Origin: Cepaea nemoralis
Taxonomy: Eukaryota; Mollusca; Gastropoda; Stylommatophora; Helicidae
Direction of reading: 5' to 3'
DNA: 64,000 nucleotides
Assembly (NCBI GenBank): GCA_014155875.1
Contig: JACEFZ010004172.1
Location: forward strand, 632,001 to 696,000
The first letter of the stretch is position 1. Every line of letters starts with the position of its first letter. The notes under the pieces are model-generated. The model saw nothing but the letters and a program-made list of their open reading frames with translations, did no database searches and was not told the origin of the DNA. Made by a program: the position numbers and the translations under genes. Positions 20,476 to 31,656 of the stretch are shown here, piece by piece.

Positions 20476-21621
20476 CCAACCAACCAACCATTGGCACCTT
20501 GCCGTCTTGACAGACGATAGTTTGTGCTCTAAAAAGGCATAATAACTTTTAACTATGGCGGTAGCGAGTGTGACTGATAAGGCCAATTTGCGCTGTAAAT
20601 GTCCGTTCACAGTGGGTGCATGTGAACACGTGGTCATTTCCACCATCATGCACCATCTTACGTCTCAAACGCTTGGTGTGTGACTTTTCTGCAATAATTT
20701 TCTCCTTTGACTTTATTCCATTTCTGATATTTACCCTCCACGCAACACGTTCAGCGGCGACTTGCTCCCAATGTGCATTATCAATGCCTGTATCAATCAT
20801 GTCGCGCTTACACACATCTTTGTATCGTAGTAGAGGCCGACCCTGAGATCTCTTACCCATCTGTAATTCACCAAAAAAGATATCCTTTGGTATTCTACCA
20901 TCATCCATCCTCCTAAGATGTCCTATCCATCTAAGTCTACGAAGACTGAGCATGGAATAAACTGTCACACAACCTGATCTTTCCAATACTTCAGTATTTG
21001 TGATTTTGTCTTGCCACTTAATACCAAGAATTCTTCGCAGACACCGCATATGAAAGCTGTTTAAATTGTTCTCTTGGTGTGAGTAAGTTGTCCAGGTTTC
21101 ACTGCCATAGAGAAGAGTACTAAGGACACAGGCTTGATAGACAAGGACTTTTGTTTTGGCAGTAAGCTTCCTGTTCTCCCAGACTCTTTTTCTTAACCTG
21201 TTCATTGTTGTTGCTGCCTTACCAATCCGGATGTTGATTTCCTGATCGAGGGATAATTTGCTATTTACCACTGATCCTAGATATGTAAAATGGTCTACTA
21301 TCTCTAGTTCGGCGTCGTCAATAAAGATTGATGGTACCCCATGTGCACCTTGTGACATAATCTGTGTCTTCTTTTTGCTAATTGTTAAACCAAATTCAGA
21401 ACAAGCATTGGAGAATGCAGATAGTAGACATTGCAATTCTTCCTCAGAGTGGGTCGTAACTGCAGCATCATCTGCAAAAAGCAACTCTCTTATCAGTACC
21501 CTCCTAATTTTGGTCTTAGCCTTCAATCTCTGAGCATTGTAGAGGCCGCCATCTGAGCGTGAGTGAATGTATATACCACCATCCTGATCACGAAATGCAT
21601 ATTTCAGTAAACACAAAGATA
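20463..21621 (-). mobile_element. 5'-truncated LINE family C insertion with 13-bp TSD
   Basis: Seen: AAACACAAAGATA occurs at 20463-20475 and 21609-21621. The insert 20476-21608 is on the minus strand and ends (at 20476) in a (GGTT)n tail. It interrupts the family B LINE after its YADD box; the B frame resumes at 21622. Known: typical target-primed insertion. The coding part is described separately. Confidence 0.9.
20549..21607 (-). CDS. LINE family C reverse transcriptase C-terminal half with C2H2 zinc finger
   Basis: Seen: about 350 codons open without a stop. It begins in the palm: LLFADDAAVTTHSEEE (catalytic pair), then FTYLGSVVNSKLS, LSTLLYGSETWTTYS, MRCLRRILGIKWQDKI, and LRWIGHLRRMDD from the thumb region. 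Near the end FTCTHCERTFTAQIG and SHTRYRH form a C-x2-C-x12-H-x4-H zinc finger. Known: many animal EN/RT LINEs end with such a finger. The first codons belong to family B flank; the LINE itself starts at 21608. The open frame implies a fairly young insertion; the missing 5' half makes it non-functional. Confidence 0.85.
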   Translation of the reverse strand: MKYAFRDQDGGIYIHSRSDGGLYNAQRLKAKTKIRRVLIRELLFADDAAVTTHSEEELQCLLSAFSNACSEFGLTISKKKTQIMSQGAHGVPSIFIDDAELEIVDHFTYLGSVVNSKLSLDQEINIRIGKAATTMNRLRKRVWENRKLTAKTKVLVYQACVLSTLLYGSETWTTYSHQENNLNSFHMRCLRRILGIKWQDKITNTEVLERSGCVTVYSMLSLRRLRWIGHLRRMDDGRIPKDIFFGELQMGKRSQGRPLLRYKDVCKRDMIDTGIDNAHWEQVAAERVAWRVNIRNGIKSKEKIIAEKSHTKRLRRKMVHDGGNDHVFTCTHCERTFTAQIGLISHTRYRHS

Positions 21622-22285
21622 ATGCATGTAGATAAAACTACTATGGAGAAAGAAATATATGTTAATGAGGAAAAATTGGAGGTGGTAGAAAATTGTGAAT
21701 ATCTTGGGTCATTTGATTACCAACATTGGTGACACAATGAAAGAAATTAAAAGACGAATATCTGTTGCTCTTTAAAGACTAAAACAACTGAATAAATTGT
21801 GGAATTGGACAGACAGAACTACAAAAATTTAATTTTAAGAGCAAGCATCTTTCCCATTGCAAGATATGCCTACGAGACCTGGACACTTACTAAACAAGCT
21901 GAACAGCACATAAATGCCTTTGAATATAAATAAGAATATCGTAGATAAAGAAAAGAACAAATGCATCAATACTTCAAGAGCTGAATGTTGAAGAAGGTTG
22001 GTTATTAAAGACGATAAAGAAAAGAAAATTGAAATATTTTGGTCACTTGAAACGTCATGACAGTTTGGATAAAACAATAATGGAGGGGTATATGTCTGGA
22101 AAGAGAGGAAGAGGAAGGCCAAAGAAAAGATGGGTGCAGGATGTGGCGGATGATCTCCAGATGGATGTATCCTAAGCGAGACATCTTGCTTATGACCGAG
22201 AGGTTTTCCGGAAGGTTGTTATGGGAGTGAGGTTCTGCAAAGGACATGCTACTGAATGAATGAATATGATGATGACAGTAGATAA
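21622..22285 (+). pseudogene. LINE family B C-terminal region (decayed)
   Basis: Seen: continuing from the interruption: VENCEYLGS, then YAYETWTLTKQAEQHINAFE, LKYFGHLKRHDS, and SGKRGRGRPKKRW in successive broken frames, then the (GAAT)n 3' end. Known: this is the thumb and basic C-terminal tail seen in this LINE group. The same region in the opposite orientation lies at 52470-52990 and 49126-49302. Confidence 0.75.
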
Positions 22286-22294
22286 GAAAGAAAC

Positions 22295-22450
22295 AATAAT
22301 GATCAGTGTGAAGGACCACCAATACTGAAAGAAGAAGTTGAAGTTGCTTTACAACACATGAGGAAATGTAAATCTCAGGGGCCAAATAACATCACTGTCA
22401 CAAAGAAATTAAAGCTGTTGGTGAATTGGGTCTAGAAGTTATAACAAGAG
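22295..22450 (+). pseudogene. Small LINE (family D/E-like) RT fragment
   Basis: Seen: broken frame with CEGPPILKEEVEVALQHMRK and LKAVGELGLEVITR. Known: it matches the start of the RT domain of family D in this window (EGPPILKEVDDAIKYMKKGK near 50800). It is sandwiched between families B and A. Confidence 0.6.
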
Positions 22451-22453
22451 ATA

Positions 22454-22841
22454 GTGGTGGTTGCTCTTGACCTGGAGGGTGTGTATAAAAGGGTAAGGTA
22501 TGATCGGTTGATATACACTCTGTTAGACATGGAGGTCTGCCCTTGCCTTGTCAGTTGGGTTGCGGCAGTCCTTTATGAGTGTAAGGTTGCACTGTGCATG
22601 GGTTCCTGGACTTTTGACCTCTGTACTATTACACCTGGCTTGCCACAGGGGTCTGCCATGTCCCCAGCGCTCTACACCAGCAAAGTAGCAGCTATTGAGA
22701 CACCAGGTGTTGGTAGAATCTTGACATTTGCAGATGATCTGCTGGTGTACAGACAGGGCAGAGATAGGCACAGTTTGGCTGAAGACTTACAGATGGAAGT
22801 AAACAGGGTGGCAGAGTTGTGCAGGGACAAAGGAGCTGTTA
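22454..22841 (+). pseudogene. LINE family A reverse transcriptase, left part of a split copy
   Basis: Seen: open frame with VVALDLEGVYKRVRYDRLIY (first catalytic Asp region), ITPGLPQGSAMSPALY, and GRILTFADDLLVYRQGRD (catalytic pair), then RDKGAVIH where the Gypsy long terminal repeat begins at 22847. The same gene continues at 40923 (PDKTSFVWYSLD). The duplicated TACAC (22842-22846 and 40918-40922) marks the insertion. Known: RT motifs 3 to 5 of a LINE with RNase H. Confidence 0.85.
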
Positions 22842-22846
22842 TACAC

Positions 22847-23596
22847 TGTCACAAAGTAAATGATGACAGAGTGACAGATAGAGTGGCTATGGTTGTGTCT
22901 AGGGTATGTCCTTGTAAATGTGATGTTGAACAACAGATTAACCAAGATGCATCACCACCAAACACCAGTCAGTGAACAAGCGTTAATTTGCGCACATAAT
23001 ATTCCTTTAATTCTGAATTAACACAGACACATGTAACATATAAATCCAGGAACAATAATTCTCTAAGAATATATCTCCATCCCAATGGAACACTTCGAAT
23101 AACACTGCCTCTCAAGGCCTACTAACTCTCGTCCCACATGACATGTATACTAGCCTCTCTCTAGGCCCGACTCAAAGTAACCCACTCTGGGTCTCGAATT
23201 CCACTCACTATCCCTGGAACCCACAGTGCGGAGTCTCTTCCTAACTCCGTCACGATTTTCCACTTTCTCGGACCACGACCTCCTCCTAGTCCGGTCTCAA
23301 CTCAACTCCCCTTCAGCTCGGAGTCCAAACATCAACTGATCCCCGTCAATCTTTGTCCCTGTCTTTTAAACCATTCTATCCCCCACAATGCCTCACACAC
23401 AACACACAACCTCACTGCTCCAACTGTCTGCCTCACCATTATTTTAGCCAGCTGACTTCTTCTCAGCTCCCCCTTTCAATTACTGTCTTCTCATTTTCGC
23501 CATCTGGGGGACTTACTATCCGCCCTATTTTATCTTGTGAACTGTTTATATTGTACGGCCACTCACCTTAATGCCAATGACCCCAGGCATGTGTCA
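22847..23596 (-). repeat. Outer Gypsy 3' LTR
   Basis: 750 bases, pairing with 40172-40917. On the minus strand it reads TGACACATGCC... to ...TTTGTGACA. A purine-rich GAGGGTGGGGTAG just beside it (23597-23612) is a good polypurine tract for plus-strand priming. Differences between the LTRs are a few substitutions and short indels. Confidence 0.92.
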
Positions 23597-23968
23597 CTAC
23601 CCCACCCTCAAAAGAAAACATCGTTTTCAAATATTGGGAGACTAATACTTATCAAATATGTAACCCAGACACATTGCCTGGGTAGTCGTAAGTATAAATC
23701 CAACTTACTCTAGCTACCACACTTAATAATATATTAAATACTCATAGTAAACTCCCATATTCTTTACACATCAATACAACCAACTTTTCATATTGTGTAT
23801 CAATGCATGAACTAAAACATTGCATAATACTAAATAATCATAAAAAACATAATCTTTGTGTACCCGCAGGTCTATTCCTCTCTGCAATAGCCCACAACCC
23901 ATGTAACTTTGCTAATACTGGTCCATGAATAAATGTCGAGGCGCTGCATTGCCTCTGTCTTCCATCAA

Positions 23969-25127
23969 CTATCTGGAGAGTTTGTGTACCGACCATATAT
24001 CAGGTGGTTCTTTTCTTGCCTCAACCAACCTCTGATTCCTGTCGATGCTGTGTCTACCCTTCATGTACCCATGCCTCATGTTTCCTATATGTTTAAAACA
24101 TCTGTTTGCTACTCTTAACCCTGGTTCAGTGATGTCGCCAACACTCTTTTGAACTGCCTTAACTTTGCTATCTACATATTGTACCGTTACACTGGAGTCT
24201 CTGTTTAGTCTGACCTCTTTATTCAATCCTGGCCAATATCCCTGGCATCCTGCTCTCTGCTGCTTATACCTTACTCCTAAGTGCCCTGCACATGCCCTAT
24301 CCTGAGCTGTTCTTGTATATCGGTCTCTATGTGCTACCCGTACTGCTATTTGCCCACATGCAGTTCCGACATCTGAAAACCGGTGAGTGAAACCATTGTT
24401 CTTCCTATCGAAGCTCCATCTACCCTTCTTTGATTGTCTATGTCTCACTTTACTACACCCCTGGAAACATTTGTCAAGAGTAGTATCTTGTCTCTGGGAT
24501 TCCCTACAGCTACATTTGAGATCCATTCTCACCTGCTCTGGTGTCCTATCCTTGTCCTCAGTGTTTACTTCAAGTGCCTCTTTTTCTTCAGCTATACTCT
24601 CTAATTTAGGTTTTCTTTTGGTAACTACCTCGTTACTACTTAACCTATGTTTCTGGTCCCAATAAACTACTTCTTCTGTACAATCTTTAACTCCTGACAC
24701 ATTTCCTATGATCAGATCTGCCACTGGTGAGTCTAAAACACACACTGTCACTCTTCCTGTGATGTATGGTGTTTTCACTGTTATCACGGCTACTGGGTAG
24801 AATTCTACTGTCCCATTAAATGTTATGGATCTAATCTTTTTTCCTGTATAATCCGAGGGATGCACTAAACTCTGTCTCACCCAGATGGACGTACATCCGG
24901 AATCCCTAATTGTTAACGCTGGCCTATCATTAACAAACCCATGATGCATCTTCAGACTTCCTCCTTCATGCACTGCTGATCCTGCTTTAACTGTGTGACC
25001 ACATATTAAGACTGGCTGACCATCTTTTTCAAATAGAGGTTTGCATCCACTACAATTCTCGTTGTTAAGCGTCTCAATTACTTGCGCTGCATTAGAGTGC
25101 TCTGTTTTCCCCATCGTACACTCATGG
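23969..25127 (-). pseudogene. Outer Gypsy: gag end, protease and integrase remnants with RT deleted
   Basis: Seen: an open frame of about 380 codons. It starts with the last Cys of a zinc knuckle whose first three ligands lie at 36885-36910 across the inner insertion. Then comes a retropepsin core IRDSGCTSIWVRQSLV and VADLIIGNV. A charged linker follows, and from about 24320 pieces of an integrase zinc region (AGHLGVRYKQQRAG, YWPGLNKEVR) and later integrase-like fragments. Known: Gypsy pol order is protease, RT, RNase H, integrase. About 2 kb expected for RT and RNase H are absent while the frame stays open, so this is an internally deleted copy; the catalytic integrase D-D-E is not seen. Confidence 0.7.
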
Positions 25128-25131
25128 CTAA

Positions 25132-25392
25132 TGTTATAGTACAGGTACAGGGACGATTATAAAACGAGTCCCGATGGTATTTTCAAAAAGGGTTTATTGA
25201 ACATAAGCCGAAGAATATTACACAAATTACATGGTATGATGTTCACTTCTCCAGACCTTGGCTGTAACTAACCTCCCCAAAAACCCTACATCACGGCTTG
25301 AGCATCCTTAGTAACGTTCTTATAGGATGCTCAACCGTGCCTAAACTTTGCACATCAAACCTATTAACAGAGATGGTACTCACTCTGTTACA
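25132..25392 (-). repeat. Inner Gypsy 3' LTR
   Basis: 261 bases, pairing with 36614-36877. It differs by a 3-base indel and about three substitutions in my reading. The adjacent minus-strand AAAGAAAGGGAGGTC (25393-25408) is the expected polypurine tract. Confidence 0.93.
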
Positions 25393-25408
25393 GACCTCCC
25401 TTTCTTTA

Positions 25409-27119
25409 AAAAGACTTTTCTTCAAAAGTCTTAACCCCTAACCCCCTTATTCTAAACATGTTTTCCCTCATCAACACCTTAACCCCCAATATTTTTTTCT
25501 CCAAGCCATCCCAAACTAACTCTATCTTAAGTAACTACTTTCACTTCTACTAATTCTCCACTTGTCTCTTATCATTGTCCCATATAGCAAATCGCTATGA
25601 AGTTATACTTCTTCTTCGTTTCTGACTCTTCAAGGTTTCATTACAAAAATATAGGTCATAAGGATATTCAATATATATAATGGTTCATAAAAATCGTTGG
25701 TATACACTTGGCATTATGAAACTTCTCATTCTTTCTCAACATTAACAACACAACACAGGATAGACAGAAAAGATGGGGTGCGCACCCAGTTATGAAGAGC
25801 AGTAGTCAAAAACAATCACATTTACCTCCCTTGCAAACGTAAAAACTTTTAAAAAAGTTTTTCAAAAACACATCTTATGATTTATGAAGCTACATCTCTG
25901 TTTGTTATAAATTAAGTGGATCCAAAATTTCTTCTATATACTCAATATTTGTACTGCCATCCACACCCATGCCCATATTTCACCTATTTCACGTCCAATC
26001 ATGAAACCAATAACAATGTTCATATTCCATGAACATTTTAAATTAATTAACACTGTTTATCACAGCTCCTATATTTACCCCCTCAGATCCCATGACAAGC
26101 ATCCTTGTTTATATATTTATCTAACCCTATACCAAACCATATGCACTGCCATTCACAGCCCCCTTAATATCTACTCTCCATCAACCAGCCTCTTATATTT
26201 GCTCACTATCACAGCCTCTTTAGACGTTAATCACGTGTATTATATGGCATCCAATCCATATACCTTTAATCCACGCTGACTTAATGCAGCTCTTATTTTA
26301 ACTCCCCAGAACCCTCTTATTTGTGTAGGAACCCCGTCACTTAAGTATGGCATATGTTTCCAACACTTCATAGCCACTATATGATTAACTTCCCTATACT
26401 AACACACTAATGCTGATTGGCACAGCAGTCTTCCTACCAGCACAAGGTACTCATATTTACCTTTAAGCCATTACTCATAAGGAGAATGTGTCTCTCTTCT
26501 AGTTCTCCGTCGTTTGTCAAGCATTTTCTGGACGAAGGGTCCTCAATAAAGCCCCATCTTATTCGTCTTTATTTTAAACAAAACTTGTGAACAACATTTT
26601 CAACTTATTTGTTAAACAAGGGTAAATATTATTCAATACACAAGATAATTCAAGCAAAATCATGAATCAACCAAAACGAAGTCAAAACAGGATATCATGC
26701 CCCCAAGTTTTTAAACCGCATTTTCTTTCCCCTCATATAAAATAAAGGTAATCAACTCATTCAAAGGAAAACATATTTCAAAATAATATGACATACATCC
26801 TATCCATTGTTAGTCACTTTTATGGACTAACAATAACTTATTTATCTATTAAGAAAACTCAACAAGTCAAATCATAAAATCAATTGGCAATAAAACTACA
26901 ATAAAAATACACCACACTCGAATTTACATCCACATTACCTATCTTAATATCTAAATATATAGTTTCATGTCTACTCCTCAAGACAACTCATTACAAGTAT
27001 CAATCAAACAATTTTCTATAAAACACGTGTAATATACAGCTAGCGTATTTCATCAACTATCCCTTTCCTCTTTAGATCACAAAATTGACATCCTGCTATC
27101 TGCAGCATTTTCTATCAAT
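25409..27119 (-). other. Inner Gypsy 3' untranslated region
   Basis: About 1.7 kb of AT-rich DNA between the pol stop and the polypurine tract. No envelope-like ORF, signal peptide or membrane protein is recognisable on either strand. Confidence 0.5.
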
Positions 27120-29470
27120 TTATCTACCATGTTTCCATTTCCTCAGTAACTCCAGATTTCTCTGAATAAGAGCTATCTCCACATCAATGTCTTCTTCCTC
27201 TCGTAAAGAAATATTTTCCTCCATGCTACTATCTCTATTAGATTCTGACTTTTCATCCATTCCTTCTTCTTCATCTGTATGTCTATTGCTAGCCATCTCA
27301 TCTCATCATGTTCCTCTTGTACCTTGCGGTGTCGAGGTGAAGTATAAACTTCGTGAGAGTGCCCGGTTATGGGCTTCGTATATCGACATTCCCATGGATT
27401 CTGTTATTCCCTCCGTCCAACGTTTACGTGGTCGGCCTCTTCCTCTGTTTCCATCTGCTGGTTGTGGCATGCTGTTGACTGGTAGCCTACTTGCATGGCC
27501 AAACCATTTGACTTGCTGCTTTCTAATAAAATCTAGAGCAGCTTTAACCCCCACTTTAGTCCTGATTTCTTCATTTCTGATCTTATCTCTTCTTGATACG
27601 TTGAGTATTCTTCTCAGGAACCTCATTTCTGTTGTTGTGATTTTTCTTTTCTCTTTTTCTGTCATTGTCCAGGTTTGGCATTGGTAGCACAGATTTGGTA
27701 GGAAGATTGTGTTGTAAAGTGCTTTCTTAGTAGTTATTGATACATGTTTGTTCTTTAGTATTGGTGCCATTTGTCCAATGAGTCTATTGCTAGCAGCCGC
27801 TAATTTTTTCCTTTCTATATCCAACCTAATTTGTCTATCATTGTTTCTTAACGACCTTTCTAGTAGTGGCATGTCATCGCCGCTTGATGAATGTTCTCTA
27901 ATTCTTCTCTGTCTTTTCACTTCTTTTTCTCTCTGTCTCTCTATTCTCCTTTTCGCTGCTTGTCTAGTATTTTTAAATGGAGCGTTCACCTCTTCTTCCA
28001 TAGATTCCACACTATCATAATAACCATCATACATATTTTTCTCTTCTTTTATCAGCGTTTTCGGTATTGTCTGATCATGAGTATCATCATAAACTGGTGT
28101 TGTTATTAATTGACTTTGTACTGGATCTTTTCTAAAATCTGGGGGTTTTGTAGCTCTTCTGACGATTTGTCCATCTGAGTATAAGTCGTCTGAATAATAA
28201 TTATTATTATAATTATTTTTTCTCTTATCATCATTATCTCTTCTTAAGTGCTCTACATGTGCCCTTGCTATATGTCCCGTGATCTGGTTCTTTATACTGT
28301 ATGACACATTTCCTAACTTTTCTAAAATGTAATAACCTGGAATCCAATGAGCATCAAATTTGGAGTTTTTCCTATGCTTCTTATAATAAACTCTATCTCC
28401 TACTTTGAATTCTTGTAATTGTGTATTTTTGTTTGCATACCTTTTTTGTCTTTCTCTAGCTTTAATTATATTGTTTCTTAATCTTACATGTGCCTTGTGC
28501 ATTTCCTGTATAATAACTTCCTGAAAATCCTCCCCCATATATTTACGTCTAGGTTTTAATAGATTATCGATTGGGAGTATAGGTTCTCTTCCATATAATA
28601 AATAGAATGGTGAAAATCCTGTTCCCTCATTTTGATTAGTGCGTATCGCGCTCAGTGCAGGTCCTAAGTAAAGATCCCAATCTATTTCATGCTCTTCTAC
28701 AATTTTTGCTACTATGCTGTACAATGTTCTATGTTGTCTCTCGTTTTTCGCATTTGACGAAGGTCTATAATAGGACGTTTTTATGTGGGTTATATTTAAA
28801 TCCTGTAATAACTTTTCGAACTTTTTGTTCACAAACTCTTTACCATTATCTGTGAGTATGATCTGTGGGCAACTAAATCTTGGCATGTACTCTTGCAGAA
28901 AAATATTAATGATGGTATCCGCGCTTTTATTTGGAATTGCATAAGTTTCTGGCCAGAGGCTATAGTTATCCACGATATGAAGTAGGTATACGTTCCCTGA
29001 TAGTGTTCTAGGGTGAGGACCTGATATATCTAAGCTCACTTTCTGCATTGGAAATTGTGGAATGTCAGTATCTTGTAAAGGACATTTAATTGTTTTCATA
29101 TTCCTTAATCTACATTTCTCACACGCATCAACGTATTTACAAGCAGTTATAAATAAGTTCGGCCAGTAATATTTATTATTGAGTGCTTTTACTAACTTAT
29201 CACGACCAAGATGACCATTTTCATCATGATATGCCTTCAGAATCTCAATTTCCAAATGTTTTGGAATGTATTTTCTCAACTGTTCGCTTTTTCCATTCAC
29301 GTAATATAACTGATCGTCATCCTGCAAGACTAAATAATTCTTCTTATATTTATTCTCACCCGTTTCTTTTAATTTCTGTTTTATTTCTACAACTTTCGGA
29401 TCCAATTCTTGTTCTTCCTTCATATTAAATTGCATTAAATGTGGGTCTTCTGCTCTAGGTTCTGATTCTT
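27120..29470 (-). CDS. Inner Gypsy integrase with an in-frame LINE insertion near its C-terminus
   Basis: Seen: integrase zinc site H-H-C-C (ENGHLGRDKL, CEKCRLRN), catalytic core D (SLDISGPHP), D (LTDNGKEF) and E (SNAKNERQH), then a C-terminal DNA-binding region (FKVGDRVYYKKH, IPGYYILEKLG). A long basic/acidic tail follows to about 27838. There a LINE fragment enters in frame and runs to a stop at 27306. Beyond it, from 27279 down to 27120, the tail resumes as an acidic stretch (DEEEGMDEKSESNRD) ending in TAA. The 7-bp TGTCTAT at 27280-27286 and 27832-27838 flanks the insert. All integrase catalytic residues are present. A one-base shift near 29468 separates it from RNase H. Confidence 0.85.
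27280..27838 (-). mobile_element. 5'-truncated LINE fragment inside the Gypsy pol gene
   Basis: Seen: between 7-bp TSDs TGTCTAT is a 545-base minus-strand piece coding a LINE thumb and tail: TKKALYNTIFLPNL, TEMRFLRRILNVSRRDKIRN, QVKWFGHASRLP, NRGRGRPRKRW. It ends with GATGAGATGAGATGG. Known: this region follows the palm in EN/RT LINEs; compare 49640-49750 and 21080-21180. Removing it and one TSD restores a continuous Gypsy reading frame, so the fusion is an insertion, not an ancestral domain. Confidence 0.8.
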
Positions 29471-29530
29471 ATCTGATGGTAAACTCTTAAAATCTTCTCT
29501 ATTTAATATGGCAGAATCTAATATATTTAT

Positions 29531-30046
29531 TTACCAGTTTCGGTCGTCTATTTCAGGTTCACCTTCGTCCTCAGTGTTTCCTGATGTCTCTGGATACGGT
29601 ATTCTTGATAATAAATCTGCACAGGTGTTGTTCCTACCTGCCACGTATTCTATTTTTGCGTCGTACCCCTGCAAATTCAACGCCCATGTCTGTATTTTCC
29701 TGTTCTGCACTGGAGCTTCTAATAAAGATTTTAAAGGCATGTGGTCAGTTCTAATGTTGAAATTTGCGTTATGTAGATAATAATTAAGTTTCTGAAGAGC
29801 ATAATGAATAGCGTAGGCCTCCTTCTCTATAGTCGACCATTTTCGCTGAGATTTGCTAAGTTTATGTGACAAAAAATAGATTGGTCTTTCATTTTTAACT
29901 CCTGGTATCCCCGATTCTTTTCCTTCATATGGTTGAACCAAACATGCTCCTATAGCATTATCTGAAGCATCTGTATACAATATAGCTGTTTATTCAAATC
30001 TGGATGTGTCAATAGTGGCACTACTGTTAAGCTATTTTTTTTAAAA
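29531..30046 (-). pseudogene. Inner Gypsy RNase H domain
   Basis: Seen: YTDASDNAIGACLVQ (first Asp), KKSQRKWSTIEKEAYA-type box (STIEKEAYA, the Glu), RTDHMPLKSLL (second Asp) and GRNNTCADLLSR (last Asp). These are the four catalytic positions of Gypsy RNase H. Two one-base lesions, one in an A-run near 30046 and one near 29992, separate it from the RT frame. A TAA follows the domain near 29529. Confidence 0.88.
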
Positions 30047-31132
30047 ACTCAAACGCTTTTTGACATTGATCATCCCACATAAATCTTGCGTATTTGCCAG
30101 TCAGATTAGTAATAGGCTCTGCTATTTTTGAGAAACTTGGAATAAAACGACGATAATACCCACATGTACCGATAAATGCAAGAACTTCTTTTACGTTAGT
30201 TGGAGGAGGTAGTTCTCTAATAACCTTTACCGTATCCTGATCTGGTTTAATTCCGTCTCTATTAATGATGTACCCCAAATACTTTGTTTCTGTTTTTAAA
30301 AATTCACATTTACTGAGCTTCAGTTTAACATCATGTATTCTTAATCTGTCAAATACTAATTTTACATGTTTCAGGTGATCTTGTATATCTCCTGCTGTGT
30401 AGATCAAAATGTCATCTATGTATGCTAATGCAAACTTTTGCATGCCTTCCAATACCTGATTTATTAATAACATATAGTGAGAAGGAGCCGTCTTGACCCC
30501 AAAAGGCATTCGTAAGAATTCGTAAGAACCTGCGTGTGTACAAAAAGCACTCTTCTTTTGGGCATCTGGAGACATAGGTATACACCAAAATCCTGACCTT
30601 GCGTCTAGCGTGGTAAAGAAGGTAGACCCATTAAGTAAGCCTAAAATATCGTCGATCACCGGCAATGGGTACGCTACATTCTTAGTGATTTTGTTCAACG
30701 CCTGGTAATCGCAGCAAAATCGATGTGAACCATCATCCTTGGTTACGATTAAGATCGGAGATGACCATTCCGACTTTGATCTTGTTATTATTCCTGCTTT
30801 CAGCATATCTTCTATTGCTTTTTCGACAATTTCTCTATTCCTTAAGGGTGTTATATACGGTTTCAAACTAATTGGTGGATGATCTCCAGTATCTATTTCC
30901 ATCGTAACTGTTTTTGTTTTTCCCAATTCTAAGTCATTAATTGCAAAAACGTCTTGATTCTCTTTTATAAGTCGTTCTAATATTTCCTTATTTTCTGGTG
31001 GAGTTTTTAACTGTGCTAATAATTCTTGTTCTCTTGTTATTTTGTCTACGGAATGTATTTGAGATGTATGTCTTCTGAATGGGTGGATCAATTCACCATT
31101 CTGTACGTTCCATTTTCTTCCGCGTCTATGTC
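30027..31132 (-). CDS. Inner Gypsy reverse transcriptase
   Basis: Seen: RT boxes in order: SPILIVTKDDGSHRFCCDYQ, ALNKITKNVAYPLP, FTTLDARSGFW (first Asp), FLRMPFGVKTAPSHY and LAYIDDILIYT (YxDD Asp pair), then YLGYIINRDGI and FIGTCGYYRRFI. All catalytic residues are intact. Known: this is a typical Metaviridae RT. Its frame continues from the protease across the hammerhead array at 31144-33664; before that insertion protease and RT were one ORF. The frame ends at 30027 owing to a one-base change in an A-run. Confidence 0.92.
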
Positions 31133-31254
31133 TGTTATTAATTGATTATGTGGTTGTTTCGGGATTTGAAATTTAAATATTGAGCACAACCCACTACTGG
31201 CAACGCCGATCGCATTCTGGTATGAACCTAAGGCCTATCCACGTCAATATGGAA

Positions 31255-31299
31255 GCACTATACTCGAGTTTCGCCCTCATTTGAGCTCGTCAGTAGTGC
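31255..31299 (-). ncRNA. Hammerhead ribozyme, unit 1
   Basis: Seen on the minus strand: stem I GCACUA (31299-31294) pairs with UAGUGC (31260-31255). The core CUGACGA is at 31293-31287, then stem II (31286-31273: GCUC with GGGC), then GAAA (31272-31269), a short stem III/loop, then GUA with cleavage predicted between 31261 and 31260. Known: the invariant bases C3 U4 G5 A6 G8 A9, G12 A13 A14, and UH at the cleavage site are all met. Stem III (ACUCGAGU) is palindromic and very short, as in animal hammerheads that act best as dimers. Confidence 0.88.
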
Positions 31300-31656
31300 A
31301 CATCCTTGACCCGACCCGGAAACCGTTCCGGATCACGCGTGTGAAGCGGGTGTGTAACCATGCGGCACACACTGGACACACCAAATTATCACAACAGAAC
31401 ATCACAACACTACCCATCGTAGGCTATGCTCAAGATTGCCCAATCGCCGCGACCGACGTCCGTCAATCGATGGGACCCGAACGATCAGGACTTCTCACTG
31501 GCAAGGAACACCAGGCCTCCTAAATCCAGTGAGCAATAATCAATTGATTATGTGGTTGTTTCGGGATTTGAAATTTAAATATTGAGCACAACCCACTACT
31601 GGCAACGCCGATCGCATTCTGGTATGAACCTAGGGCCTATCCACGTCAATATGGAA

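Larger units (their letters stand above)
17577..22285 (+). mobile_element. LINE family B, near full length, interrupted twice
   Basis: Seen: a leader (17577-17970), endonuclease, RT and C-terminal region in order, ending in (GAAT)n near 22250-22263. The same 3' end with (GAAT)n is seen inverted at 49126-49302. A SINE (19671-19974) and a family C LINE (20476-21608) are inserted, each with TSDs that let the B sequence be followed across them. Many stops and frameshifts, especially in the endonuclease. Known: EN-RT LINE without RNase H, generally RTE/CR1-like by motif; the exact clade is not decided. Confidence 0.8.

Noticed and set aside
20549..21616. Intact host gene with a zinc finger
   Set aside because: RT palm boxes, a simple-repeat tail and a 13-bp TSD show it is a truncated LINE.
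23969..25114. A ~380-codon host gene on the minus strand
   Set aside because: It has a retropepsin DSG core and integrase pieces and lies between Gypsy LTRs in the same orientation as gag.
25409..27119. Envelope gene of the inner Gypsy (errantivirus-like)
   Set aside because: No long ORF, signal peptide, cleavage site or membrane segment is visible in either strand.
27306..29435. A novel selected domain at the end of a Gypsy integrase
   Set aside because: The 7-bp TSD and resumption of the Gypsy tail beyond the insert show that the extra domain is a LINE insertion in frame by chance; kept only as a chimera finding.
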